From: Furfurilactobacillus entadae
Lineage (GTDB): Bacteria > Bacillota > Bacilli > Lactobacillales > Lactobacillaceae
Reading direction: 5' to 3'
DNA length: 18,106 bases
Assembly: GCF_045862745.1 (NCBI RefSeq)
Contig: NZ_BQXN01000034.1
Location: 1 to 18,106, forward strand
Positions 1-7,104 of this stretch are shown here, piece by piece (positions within the stretch are counted from its first letter, which is position 1; each line of letters begins with the position of its first letter). Under the pieces are notes generated by a model that worked only from the letters and a program-made list of their open reading frames with translations, ran no database searches and was not told the DNA's origin. A program made the position numbers and the translations under genes.

Positions 1-167
1 TGAGTACCTTCTAATCCTTCAACACCATACGTTTGAAATTTATTAACCCAGTCAATAATTGTTTGTCTACTTGGAATATCGTATCTGTGGGTCAATGTCG
101 TACTACCAATGCCCGCTAAGTATTCAGCGACAATTTTTGCTTTAAATTCATAATTATATTTAGCCAT
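1..167 (-). CDS. IS3-type transposase OrfA, N-terminal part (runs off window)
   Basis: The reverse strand from ATG 167-165 reads MAKYNYEFKAKIVAEYL..., continuing without a stop to the window edge (55 residues). The basic start and the following helix-turn-helix-like stretch (residues about 18-45, with TLTHRYDIPSRQTIIDWV) are typical of OrfA of IS3/IS150-type elements, which binds the IS ends. The rest of orfA and orfB lie outside the window. The only Shine-Dalgarno-like sequence is the GGGGG in the 3' arm of the hairpin directly upstream, so its ribosome site is likely occluded in transcripts entering from outside. Family assignment rests on motif recognition only. Confidence 0.8.
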   Translation of the reverse strand, partial: MAKYNYEFKAKIVAEYLAGIGSTTLTHRYDIPSRQTIIDWVNKFQTYGVEGLEGT

Positions 168-172
168 AGTAA

Positions 173-209
173 AACCCCCAGAGTTGGATTTTGTCCAACT
201 CTGGGGGTT
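173..209 (-). terminator. IS-end hairpin with T-run (anti-read-through)
   Basis: Arms 173-188 and 194-209 are perfect 16-bp complements around a 5-nt loop. On the minus strand the hairpin is followed by TTTT and, 5 nt after the arm, by the orfA ATG. It fits an intrinsic terminator stopping transcription into the IS from the 245-964 gene. It also hides the GGGGG that would serve as ribosome binding site. Confidence 0.7.
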
Positions 210-244
210 CACTTCATGAAGCATAATGCCTCGGAGGTGTTTTT

Positions 245-964
245 TTAGTAATCTAAATCATAGTCGTCATTGTCGTCACTATCTGCAAGTTGGTTGAGTA
301 AATCGCTGGACTTGTTTATCCCACGCCATACAGCTTTAATTTTACCATCTTCATTTAAAGCGGTGTATAACGACATGGCCTTAGATCTTGGGTCATATAC
401 CTCTCCGCTATCTTTAGTTTTCATGTATAAGTTGGCGTAAGATCCGTTGATAGTTCTGTAATTGTTGGCGATTGCTGCACTGATTGAAGTTGCTTGCCAT
501 TCTTCAAAATTAGATCCCGCATTCTTTCCCTCTTTCATAACCTTTTGAATGTTTTGAGCGGAAGAAAGCGCGTCTTTTGTAGCATAGCTATCAGGAAGCT
601 TTTTAACTTGAACTACTAAATCTTCTGAAGCAACGTATCCGTTGTAGATAGACTTCTCTGTTGGATTGTTTAAGGCTTTTGCAACAATGGCTTCATCGTG
701 GGTAACCTTGTCTACTCTCCGAGATTGCCAGGACCAGATATCTGCATTTCCGTTATTTTCGTAAGAAGTAACAGTTACATGTCCAACAAGCATCGCCATC
801 ACAATAACGCCCAAAGAACCTAAAGTTAAGTACATTGGGAGTTTGAATTTGTTTCTGAATGCTATAAAATCTACAATCAACCAGATAAGAAACCCGATGA
901 AGCAAAGTATAGCAATTATGGCGATTGTCACAATTATTAAACTAAATATATGTGCAGGTGTCAC
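245..964 (-). CDS. Unrecognised two-helix membrane protein with acidic C-terminus
   Basis: I do not recognise this 239-residue protein. The GTG start (964-962) is supported by AGGGGG at 972-977, 7 nt upstream. Residues about 6-35 and 43-64 are strongly hydrophobic, predicting two transmembrane helices with a short basic link (RNKFK). The remaining 170 residues are hydrophilic, with one tryptophan-rich spot (DIWSW, about 75-79). The C-terminus is strikingly acidic (DSDDNDDYDLDY). It sits between two IS fragments, all on the same strand, and its bases are visibly more AT-rich than the genes from 1516 onward, which suggests acquired DNA. Possible roles such as a plasmid or phage-type membrane protein are guesses. 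No enzymatic motif is seen. Confidence 0.75.
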   Translation of the reverse strand: MTPAHIFSLIIVTIAIIAILCFIGFLIWLIVDFIAFRNKFKLPMYLTLGSLGVIVMAMLVGHVTVTSYENNGNADIWSWQSRRVDKVTHDEAIVAKALNNPTEKSIYNGYVASEDLVVQVKKLPDSYATKDALSSAQNIQKVMKEGKNAGSNFEEWQATSISAAIANNYRTINGSYANLYMKTKDSGEVYDPRSKAMSLYTALNEDGKIKAVWRGINKSSDLLNQLADSDDNDDYDLDY

Positions 965-993
965 GATAAATCCCCCTAGAAGTTAATTATTCA

Positions 994-1022
994 ATTATAA
1001 ATGTTCTTAACCATAGTATCTA
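994..1022 (-). promoter_or_regulatory. Likely promoter of the 245-964 gene
   Basis: On the minus strand, TAGATA (1017-1022) and TATAAT (994-999) are separated by 17 nt and lie just upstream of the AGGGGG ribosome site. The -10 is a perfect consensus; the -35 matches 4 of 6. Confidence 0.5.
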
Positions 1023-1116
1023 TACTTTTAAGTATTTCAGGGGAAACGTTTCTTTCGTTGTAGGTGTGCCGCATCGGATTAATAACTATTGATGTTTTGG
1101 CGAAAGACGATCAGTC

Positions 1117-1452
1117 TTAAACTTTTGAGGAATCACGTTCCATCAGGGCTTGATGTAATTCAGCACGTAACTTCATGTTTTCCTGAACCAATGTTTCTCT
1201 TTCAATTGATATTAATTTATCTGAAACTTCATACGTTGATTCTTTTGGCATCCAAAACGATCTTCTATCCTTGAACTTATGGCGAGCCAACCGCACCTCG
1301 TTCACTAAAGATACGTGTCGAAACCAAGAAACCCATTTTATAACCATTGAAAGTGAAAACCGGTACTTTAAACCGATTATTTCGTAAGAAGAGAACCCCA
1401 ATTGATGCTCATGAACAAGTTCAATTTTGAATTTTCTTGAATATTTAGTCAT
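1117..1452 (-). CDS. Orphan OrfA-like transposase subunit of a second IS
   Basis: This is a 111-residue basic protein starting MTKYSRKFKIELVHEHQLGF, the same kind of start as the OrfA at 1-167. A helix-turn-helix-like region spans about residues 20-45. A heptad-type coiled coil near the C-terminus (about 80-105, with RETLVQENMKLRAELHQAL) fits the leucine zipper of IS3 OrfA. An orfB should follow to the left, but 965-1116 holds no recognisable OrfB sequence. A -1 slip at the AAAAG just before the stop would add only about a dozen residues. The element is therefore truncated and probably dead. The only Shine-Dalgarno-like bases (GGGG) lie in the upstream hairpin. Confidence 0.65.
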   Translation of the reverse strand: MTKYSRKFKIELVHEHQLGFSSYEIIGLKYRFSLSMVIKWVSWFRHVSLVNEVRLARHKFKDRRSFWMPKESTYEVSDKLISIERETLVQENMKLRAELHQALMERDSSKV

Positions 1453-1454
1453 AA

Positions 1455-1504
1455 AAACGCCCCATAATTATTAGACGTGTATGCCTAACAATTATGGGGC
1501 GTTT
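1455..1504 (-). terminator. IS-end hairpin that probably terminates npx
   Basis: Arms 1455-1469 and 1490-1504 are perfect 15-bp complements; inner TTAG/CTAA can add 4 bp. On the minus strand the hairpin ends in GGGGCGTTTTT, directly before the orfA ATG. No other terminator lies between the npx stop and this hairpin, so it likely ends the npx transcript and shields orfA. Confidence 0.65.
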
Positions 1505-1515
1505 CATTATTTCAC

Positions 1516-2886
1516 TTAGAACCGTGCTCGGCCAAGTGCATGTTGCGCTGCTAAGTTCAGGAGGCTCCATTGACGATCAAATCCTGGCTGGAAGAAGAAA
1601 TCAGCACTTTCTAAATCTTCCAGTGTTAGCTTTTGTGCCACGGCTAACGCTAAAACATTGCCCTGCGCCGTAATGTCGTAGTCAGACAGGACTGCACCAC
1701 CCAACAACTGGTGTGTCATTGGATCAAACGTCAGACTCACGTGAACCGTTGTGTTCCCAGCACGTTCAGGAACGTACGTTGGCCTCAACGTGTCCTCGTA
1801 GTCACTCGTTGCCACGGTAATGCCTGCGCGACCTGCCGTAAACGTGTTCAAACCAGCAGCCGCAAAGTGCAGGTCAAAGACACTGAGCGCTGAGGCACCA
1901 ACAACACCCTTGAATGGAACGGCTGGTGTGGTTTCAAATAAATGGTTGACCAGATATTGTGCCTCACGCCGGGCTGTCGTTGCCAGCGCAATTGGCATTG
2001 GTTTTCCTGCTGGAATGGATAACGGCAGCACTGCATCCCCAATGGCATAAACGTCAGGTAAGTTTGTCTTAAAGTATTCATCAACATCAATGAACCCGCG
2101 ATCCGTCAGGTTAACGGTCCCCGCTAACCACCCTGTGTTTGGCTTAACACCAGCAGCACAGATGACTAAATCAGCAGGATAACTTGCGGTCGACGTCTTC
2201 ACAGCAGTGACGCTATTTGTCCCTTCAAAGGCGTCAATGTGGGCACCCATGGCTAATGTAATGCCTTCAGCCGTCAACTTATCGGTCACAACATCCGTCA
2301 GCGCCTCGTTCAGGTAATTCCCCAGTGGCCGATCGATTATGTCCAACAGCGTAACGTGCTTGCCCGCTTTGGCGAATACTTCGGTGGCTTCGATTCCGAT
2401 GTAACCAGCGCCAATCACCGCCACATTCTTAATGGCATCATCTGAAAGGGCCGCCTTAATCTTGCTAGCCCAGTCATAACCACGCATTAAGTAAATGTTT
2501 GAAAGGTCATGACCCGGAACCGGTAGAACAGTCGGTGTGACCCCTGAGCTTAAAATTAATTTATCATAGGCCACTGTTTCCGTTTCACCAGACACAACGT
2601 TCTTTACCGCAACCGTCTTGTCGTCTGCGTTAATGGCCGTTACCTCGTGGTTATTGAAAACATGGCCGCCCTTATTTTCGATCTCTTCTGGCCGAAAGTT
2701 CCGGACATCATCTTGGCCCGTGACCTGATCCTCTAAAAACAATTCCATCCCACATGACATGAATGAAACAAAGTCACCGGCTTCATAAATTGTGACATCA
2801 ACATCACGATATTTATCTAGTAACTCAATTGCTGATTCATGACCACCATGTGATGCACCTACAATAACAACTTTTGTCTTTTCCAT
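1516..2886 (-). CDS. npx: NADH peroxidase (FAD, Cys-sulfenic acid type)
   Basis: This FAD-dependent NADH peroxidase-like enzyme would reduce H2O2 to water with NADH in the cytosol. The family also includes water-forming NADH oxidase and CoA-disulfide reductase. Seen: an N-terminal FAD fold (VVIVGASHGGHES) with the active-site His at about 13; the redox cysteine in SFMSCGMEL (Cys about 45); the NAD fold VIGAGYIGIEATEVFAKAGK near 155; the second FAD motif DVYAIGDAV; and a C-terminal dimer region ending in DFFFQPGFDRQWSLLN. The SHGG and DRPLG features favour peroxidase over oxidase, where the first motif is usually THAGT. Length is normal. AGGAGG lies at 2897-2902; I chose ATG 2886 (10-nt spacing), but an in-frame TTG at 2892 (4-nt spacing) is possible. 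Confidence 0.85.
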   Translation of the reverse strand: MEKTKVVIVGASHGGHESAIELLDKYRDVDVTIYEAGDFVSFMSCGMELFLEDQVTGQDDVRNFRPEEIENKGGHVFNNHEVTAINADDKTVAVKNVVSGETETVAYDKLILSSGVTPTVLPVPGHDLSNIYLMRGYDWASKIKAALSDDAIKNVAVIGAGYIGIEATEVFAKAGKHVTLLDIIDRPLGNYLNEALTDVVTDKLTAEGITLAMGAHIDAFEGTNSVTAVKTSTASYPADLVICAAGVKPNTGWLAGTVNLTDRGFIDVDEYFKTNLPDVYAIGDAVLPLSIPAGKPMPIALATTARREAQYLVNHLFETTPAVPFKGVVGASALSVFDLHFAAAGLNTFTAGRAGITVATSDYEDTLRPTYVPERAGNTTVHVSLTFDPMTHQLLGGAVLSDYDITAQGNVLALAVAQKLTLEDLESADFFFQPGFDRQWSLLNLAAQHALGRARF

Positions 2887-2917
2887 GACCAATAAGCCTC
2901 CTGTGTTATGTTTCGGT

Positions 2918-2932
2918 TTAGAATAGTTCTAA
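2918..2932 (-). promoter_or_regulatory. PerR-box-like operator in the npx leader
   Basis: The minus strand reads TTAGAACTATTCTAA, a dyad of TTAGAA and TTCTAA. It matches the published PerR box TTATAATNATTATAA at 11 of 14 defined positions, and the three differences keep most of the symmetry. It lies just downstream of the inferred start site, where a repressor would block transcription. PerR control of a peroxide-removing enzyme is expected from family knowledge; binding is inferred. Confidence 0.5.
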
Positions 2933-2948
2933 TCATCTTTACCCTTTA

Positions 2949-2977
2949 ACCATAAAACTAACACAACTAAGTTGCAA
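2949..2977 (-). promoter_or_regulatory. npx promoter
   Basis: On the minus strand TTGCAA (2972-2977) and TATGGT (2949-2954) are 17 nt apart, placing the transcript start near 2942. The leader to the start codon is about 55 nt and contains the palindrome at 2918-2932. Confidence 0.5.
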
Positions 2978-3102
2978 GCAATCTTTTCTAAAATATGGTT
3001 TACGCCGCTGATTAAGCCCCGCATTGCGCGCTTTTTGATCACCAGATTTTTTAAACGTTGTTCCCCCTTGACCAGTTAAAAATTCAACCATTTGCCGATT
3101 AA

Positions 3103-3123
3103 CCTTTTATTTCTCCTAAAAGG
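3103..3123 (+). repeat. 7-bp inverted repeat upstream of the ATPase promoter
   Basis: CCTTTTA and TAAAAGG are separated by TTTCTCC and sit about 11 bp upstream of the -35 hexamer. It could be an operator. The remainder of the 318-bp gap between npx and the ATPase shows nothing else I can name. Confidence 0.3.
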
Positions 3124-3133
3124 GACGGTTCAC

Positions 3134-3164
3134 TTGATAAGCTCACCATAAAACATGGTATACT
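3134..3164 (+). promoter_or_regulatory. Promoter of the P-type ATPase gene
   Basis: TTGATA (3134-3139) and an extended -10 TGGTATACT (3156-3164) are 19 nt apart. The TGN extension compensates for the long spacer. A GAGG at 3190-3193 precedes ATG 3205. Confidence 0.55.
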
Positions 3165-3204
3165 CAATGACACTAAAATCTTATTTAACGAGGACATTGT
3201 TTAC

Positions 3205-5913
3205 ATGAAGGAACAGGTTACAAATTCTGATGCAAAACCCGGACCCAGTCCGGTATTTACTCAACCAGAAGCCACGCTTCTCACCACGTTTGCCAGTGAT
3301 TCAACCACTGGTTTAACCGAAAATGACGCCGCTACCCGGTTAGCCAAGAACGGTCCGAATGAACTGACTGCCCAAGTAACTCCCAAGTGGGTGATTTTTC
3401 TCCGGCAGTTTAACAACGTGATCATCTACATCCTGTTGTTTGCGGCGGCCTTTACGTTGCTCATTCGCCACTATTCCGACGCTGTGGTTATTGGCCTTGT
3501 CGTGATCATTAACGCCCTGATTGGTTACTTCCAGGAGGTCAATGCCAGTAACGCGCTTGATAAAATCAAGTCCATGCTATCCACGGAGGCAACCGTCATT
3601 CGGGATGGCCAGCGAACCGACATTTCAGCCACCGGCCTTGTTGTCGGTGACATCGTGTATCTTGAAGCGGGTGATAACGTCCCAGCTGATTTACGGATTC
3701 TTGATGCTGATAATCTTCGAATTCAGGAAGCCGCCCTCACTGGTGAACCAGATTCGGTGCTTAAAACCTTCGCACCATTAGCTGATCCCCTGACGCCACT
3801 TGCCGACAGAACGAACATGGCCTATGCCAGTACTGCCGTGACCAACGGGAGTGCAACGGGCATCGTGGTGGCAACGGGCCATGCAACCGAGCTTGGCCAA
3901 ATTGCCACCGACGTTTCTGATGCCAAACAAACAAAGACACCTTTGATGAAGGAACTGGATCACCTTGGTACATGGATCTCCTACTTCATTATCGCGGTTG
4001 CCATCGCTCTGTTTGTATTTGGTTGGGTGCAACATCTCTATGCGTTGCCAACATTAGCATTGGCTGTGATCACCATGATTGTTGGGTCCTTACCAGAAGG
4101 GCTCCCCGCCTCCACATCCGTCATCTTGGCGATGGGGGTTAACAAAATGGCGAAAAATCACGCCATTGTCAAAACCTTACCTTCCGTTGAAACACTTGGC
4201 GCAGTCGACATCATCGCCACCGATAAAACGGGAACATTAACTAAAAATGAAATGACCGCTCAAGACATTTTTACAGCCGATCATCACTATCAGGTCACCG
4301 GGACTGGTTACCAACCTACCGGGACCATTAAAGAACACGATTCATCAGTCGACGTCCAAAGTGATCCCATTCTTCGTCAATTACTCATCAGTGGTTTTGA
4401 AGCCAACGACACCATGTTGCAGGAAGAAGCTGGTCAATGGGTACTTAACGGGGAGCCAACAGACGGTGCGTTCCTAACGCTTTACCACAAGGGGCTCGGC
4501 ATGACGCCACCAGCATATGAAGAGCTGGACCGAATTCCGTTTGACTCTGACTACCGGTACATTGCCCGCCTAGATGTCACTGAAACGGGCGCTCATGAGG
4601 TCTTCATCAAGGGGGCTCCAGACAAGCTATATGACATGGCGCTGGCAAAGGACCCGACGTTTAACGTTGATCACTGGAATGATGTGATTCATTCATTGAC
4701 CACCGAAGGAAAACGGGTCGTTGCCGTTGGTCGTCAGCTTGTTGACGATAACGTCACCGAAGTCACTCACACTACTCTGGCTGCTGGTATCGACTTTCTC
4801 GGGGTGGTCGGGATTATTGACCCGCCTCGTGAGGAAGTCATCGACGCCCTAAAAGAAATGCGCACAGCTGGCGTGAAGGTCAAAATGATCACCGGTGATC
4901 ATCCTGACACTGCTGCCGCCATCGGTCGCCAACTCGGCCTTGCTGACGACATCCACACCATCACCGGTGCGGAATTAGATCAGTTATCGCCTGAAGAATT
5001 GAAGGCGACGATTGGTCGTTATGATGTCTTTGCTCGGACCACTCCCAGCAACAAATTAGCGATCATCAACGCCTATCAAGAAAATGGCAAGGTGACCGCC
5101 ATGACCGGTGACGGGGTTAACGATGCACCCGCATTAAAACAAGCGGATATCGGTGTTGCCATGGGAATCAAGGGCACCGATGTCGCGAAGGATGCCGCCG
5201 ACATGATCTTGGTTGATGATAACTTTACGACCATGACCAAGGCGATCCGTGAGGGCCGTCGGTTGTACGACAACATTAAAAAGACGATTGCTTTTCTGTT
5301 GCCGACCAGTTTTGCTGAAGGGCTGATCGTTGCCTTTAGTATCTTGATGCAACAACAGCTACCATTAGTACCCACCCAGTTATTGTGGATCAACATGGTC
5401 TCTGCCGTCACGATTCAGTTTGCGTTCATTTTCGAACCAGAAGAGACCGGGATCATGCACCGACCGCCACGAAAGACCGGGACAGCGTTGATGAATCGCC
5501 ACGATGTGTTCCAGATGATGTACGTTTCTGTTTTAATCGCCGCCATGGGGTTATGGTGCTTTGATTGGCTGACCAACAGTGGGGTTAGCCATGTAATTGC
5601 CAGCACCATCACGGTCAACGTCATCATCATGGGGAAAATCTTCTACCTGTTTAACATTCGGACGCCCCACCTCGCCTTGTCGCGCAATTTGTGGAGCAAC
5701 CCGATGGCCTTTGTTGTCATTGGCCTTCTGCTGGTTCTTCAAGCGGCCCAAGCCTACATCCCATTCATGCAGGACGTCTTCCAAACGGGCCCGATGTCCT
5801 GGGCTCAGTGGGGCATTGCAATTCTTGCCGGCTTGGTTACCCTCATTGTGACCGAAGCAGATAAGGGGCTCCGACTGCTTCACGCACGGAAGCAACATCG
5901 CTCACGCTTGTAA
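3205..5913 (+). CDS. P2-type cation-transporting ATPase (PacL/CtpF-like)
   Basis: This membrane pump moves a cation using a phospho-aspartate cycle. It is 902 residues, a normal P2 length. Seen in order: cation-ATPase N-terminal domain (about 20-90); TGEP of the actuator domain (179-182); helix-4 motif PEGLP (297-301); phosphorylation site DKTGTLT with Asp340; nucleotide-binding domain about 360-600 with KGAPD; hinge motif TGDGVND (634-640); and C-terminal membrane helices including NMVSAVTIQFAFIFEP. The helix-5/6 residues (FAEGL, NMVSA) differ from well-known Ca2+-ATPase sites, so the ion (Ca2+, Mn2+, Na+ or other) is not assigned. The gene stands alone with its own promoter and terminator, divergent from npx. 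Confidence 0.9.
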   Translation: MKEQVTNSDAKPGPSPVFTQPEATLLTTFASDSTTGLTENDAATRLAKNGPNELTAQVTPKWVIFLRQFNNVIIYILLFAAAFTLLIRHYSDAVVIGLVVIINALIGYFQEVNASNALDKIKSMLSTEATVIRDGQRTDISATGLVVGDIVYLEAGDNVPADLRILDADNLRIQEAALTGEPDSVLKTFAPLADPLTPLADRTNMAYASTAVTNGSATGIVVATGHATELGQIATDVSDAKQTKTPLMKELDHLGTWISYFIIAVAIALFVFGWVQHLYALPTLALAVITMIVGSLPEGLPASTSVILAMGVNKMAKNHAIVKTLPSVETLGAVDIIATDKTGTLTKNEMTAQDIFTADHHYQVTGTGYQPTGTIKEHDSSVDVQSDPILRQLLISGFEANDTMLQEEAGQWVLNGEPTDGAFLTLYHKGLGMTPPAYEELDRIPFDSDYRYIARLDVTETGAHEVFIKGAPDKLYDMALAKDPTFNVDHWNDVIHSLTTEGKRVVAVGRQLVDDNVTEVTHTTLAAGIDFLGVVGIIDPPREEVIDALKEMRTAGVKVKMITGDHPDTAAAIGRQLGLADDIHTITGAELDQLSPEELKATIGRYDVFARTTPSNKLAIINAYQENGKVTAMTGDGVNDAPALKQADIGVAMGIKGTDVAKDAADMILVDDNFTTMTKAIREGRRLYDNIKKTIAFLLPTSFAEGLIVAFSILMQQQLPLVPTQLLWINMVSAVTIQFAFIFEPEETGIMHRPPRKTGTALMNRHDVFQMMYVSVLIAAMGLWCFDWLTNSGVSHVIASTITVNVIIMGKIFYLFNIRTPHLALSRNLWSNPMAFVVIGLLLVLQAAQAYIPFMQDVFQTGPMSWAQWGIAILAGLVTLIVTEADKGLRLLHARKQHRSRL

Positions 5914-5966
5914 TTCTCAGATGGAAAACAGATTCACGTTCCACCATTTAGAATAACCATTAATGC

Positions 5967-6012
5967 AAACCGGCTGGTTCCCTAAAAATTGGGACCCAGC
6001 CGGTTTTGTTTT
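5967..6012 (+). terminator. Terminator of the ATPase gene
   Basis: AAACCGGCTGG (5967-5977) pairs with CCAGCCGGTTT (5996-6006), with an inner TCCC/GGGA extension past one mismatch, followed by TTGTTTTC. It begins about 50 bp after the stop codon. Confidence 0.85.
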
Positions 6013-6133
6013 CACAGTATAGCCAGATCAAACTCGCAGACCAACTTCACGTTAGATTTATGCAGAAGGCCTACCGCGAACATCCGTTCTAATGTAAAAT
6101 AAAGTGTTGAACTAAAACATAAAGGATAAACTC

Positions 6134-7063
6134 ATGAAAAAACGATCACGCACACAACATAAATTCTTCACCCTGTTAACCACCCTCATCATTGTTCTGG
6201 GCGGTTATTATCTTCACGCTCATCCCCAGACGCTCACACCGTTGGTTCACGCAACGGGCGTGAAATCGGTCACGCACAAAATCACCAACTCGGCGGCTAA
6301 GCTTACTAAGGCAACGCCAGCCGCCACTGCAAAGGGCGCCAAAGTTCCCCAGGACGCAACTGACAGTCAGCTGTTAGCGCTCACCTTTGATGCAAAAAAA
6401 TACCCCGAAAATTATGCCAACTTGGGAAAAGCGACCCTCACAAAACTGCAAATTAAGGATGCCGTTAACCATAGTAACGGGAACGCTTGGTACAGTGTTG
6501 ATCCTCTCGACAGCCTCGGCCGGAGTGGCGCCGGTCAAGCGCTCGTTACCTATGATTCTGTTAACGCAACTTCTAAAATGAAACGGCCGCCATTTGCCGA
6601 AAGTGCCGATCCTTCCGGCTACAAGGGCAACAACCGGATCGCTCAACTGACCGGCTACCGTGGCTACTTCTACAACCGGTCCCACACCCTCGCTTGGTCA
6701 TTGGTGGGAAACCTCGGTGGCGGTGCAACATCTAGTAATGCCATCATGCAACGGGCAAACTTAACAACGGGCACCCGGGCCCAAAACGTCGGGACTAACG
6801 GGCGGAGCACCAGCACAGCCGGCGGGATGGCCTACGCAGAAACTGCGATTCGAACCTTTGTCCGGAATCGCCCCAACATCCCCGTTTATTACGTTGTTAC
6901 GCCGCTTTATCAAGGATCAGAACTGGTTCCCCGCGGCACTCACGTCCAGGCCATTAGTGCAACGGATGACGGCGCTGGTCTTAACATTAACGTTTACGTT
7001 TTCAACAACCAAGCCGGAGCAACCATTAATTATGCCACTGGGAGTTGGACAACCGGTTCATAA
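6134..7063 (+). CDS. Exported DNA/RNA non-specific endonuclease (EndA/NucA-like)
   Basis: This is a 309-residue ββα-metal nuclease of the DNA-entry nuclease type. A basic start followed by a hydrophobic segment (about 11-30) predicts a signal peptide or membrane anchor, so it acts outside the cytoplasm. Residues about 40-75 are a low-complexity Ala/Thr/Lys spacer. The catalytic motif is YNRSHTLAW with His184, the NRSH form seen in Gram-positive relatives in place of DRGH. The metal-ligand Asn is likely Asn218 in GTRAQNVGTNG, followed by a conserved Glu in AYAETAIR. AAAGGA at 6121 supports ATG 6134. A TAAAAT at 6095-6100 may be the -10; no clear -35 is seen. The next gene starts 41 bp later with no terminator between them. 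Uptake, nucleotide scavenging or extracellular-DNA degradation are all possible roles. Confidence 0.85.
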   Translation: MKKRSRTQHKFFTLLTTLIIVLGGYYLHAHPQTLTPLVHATGVKSVTHKITNSAAKLTKATPAATAKGAKVPQDATDSQLLALTFDAKKYPENYANLGKATLTKLQIKDAVNHSNGNAWYSVDPLDSLGRSGAGQALVTYDSVNATSKMKRPPFAESADPSGYKGNNRIAQLTGYRGYFYNRSHTLAWSLVGNLGGGATSSNAIMQRANLTTGTRAQNVGTNGRSTSTAGGMAYAETAIRTFVRNRPNIPVYYVVTPLYQGSELVPRGTHVQAISATDDGAGLNINVYVFNNQAGATINYATGSWTTGS

Positions 7064-7104
7064 CCACGCTTATTCGTTAGAATCCTTTCTGGAGGCTCCA
7101 CCAC

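Larger units (their letters stand above)
1..211 (-). mobile_element. IS3-family element, left end only
   Basis: The element's outer end is placed at about 211. Read inward on the minus strand it starts TGAACCCCCAGAGTTGGAC, with the TG start common in IS3 ends, 44 bases before the orfA ATG. The rest of the element is left of the window. The target duplication cannot be tested because the other end is not visible. Confidence 0.65.
1117..1506 (-). mobile_element. Truncated insertion sequence, left end plus orfA
   Basis: The outer end is placed at about 1506, where the minus strand reads TGAAACGCCCCATAATT inward. No matching inverted copy is seen between 965 and 1117, so the other end and orfB are lost. 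The insertion lies about 10 bp after the npx stop (1516-1518). Confidence 0.5.

Noticed and set aside
1017..1117. Frameshifted OrfB continuing from the AAAAG before the orphan orfA stop
   Set aside because: A -1 shift adds only about a dozen residues before a stop, with no OrfB-like motif.
1848..2090. Overlapping ORFs inside npx, the ATPase, ltaS and other genes
   Set aside because: They lie in alternative frames of strongly supported genes, lack ribosome sites and resemble no protein family.
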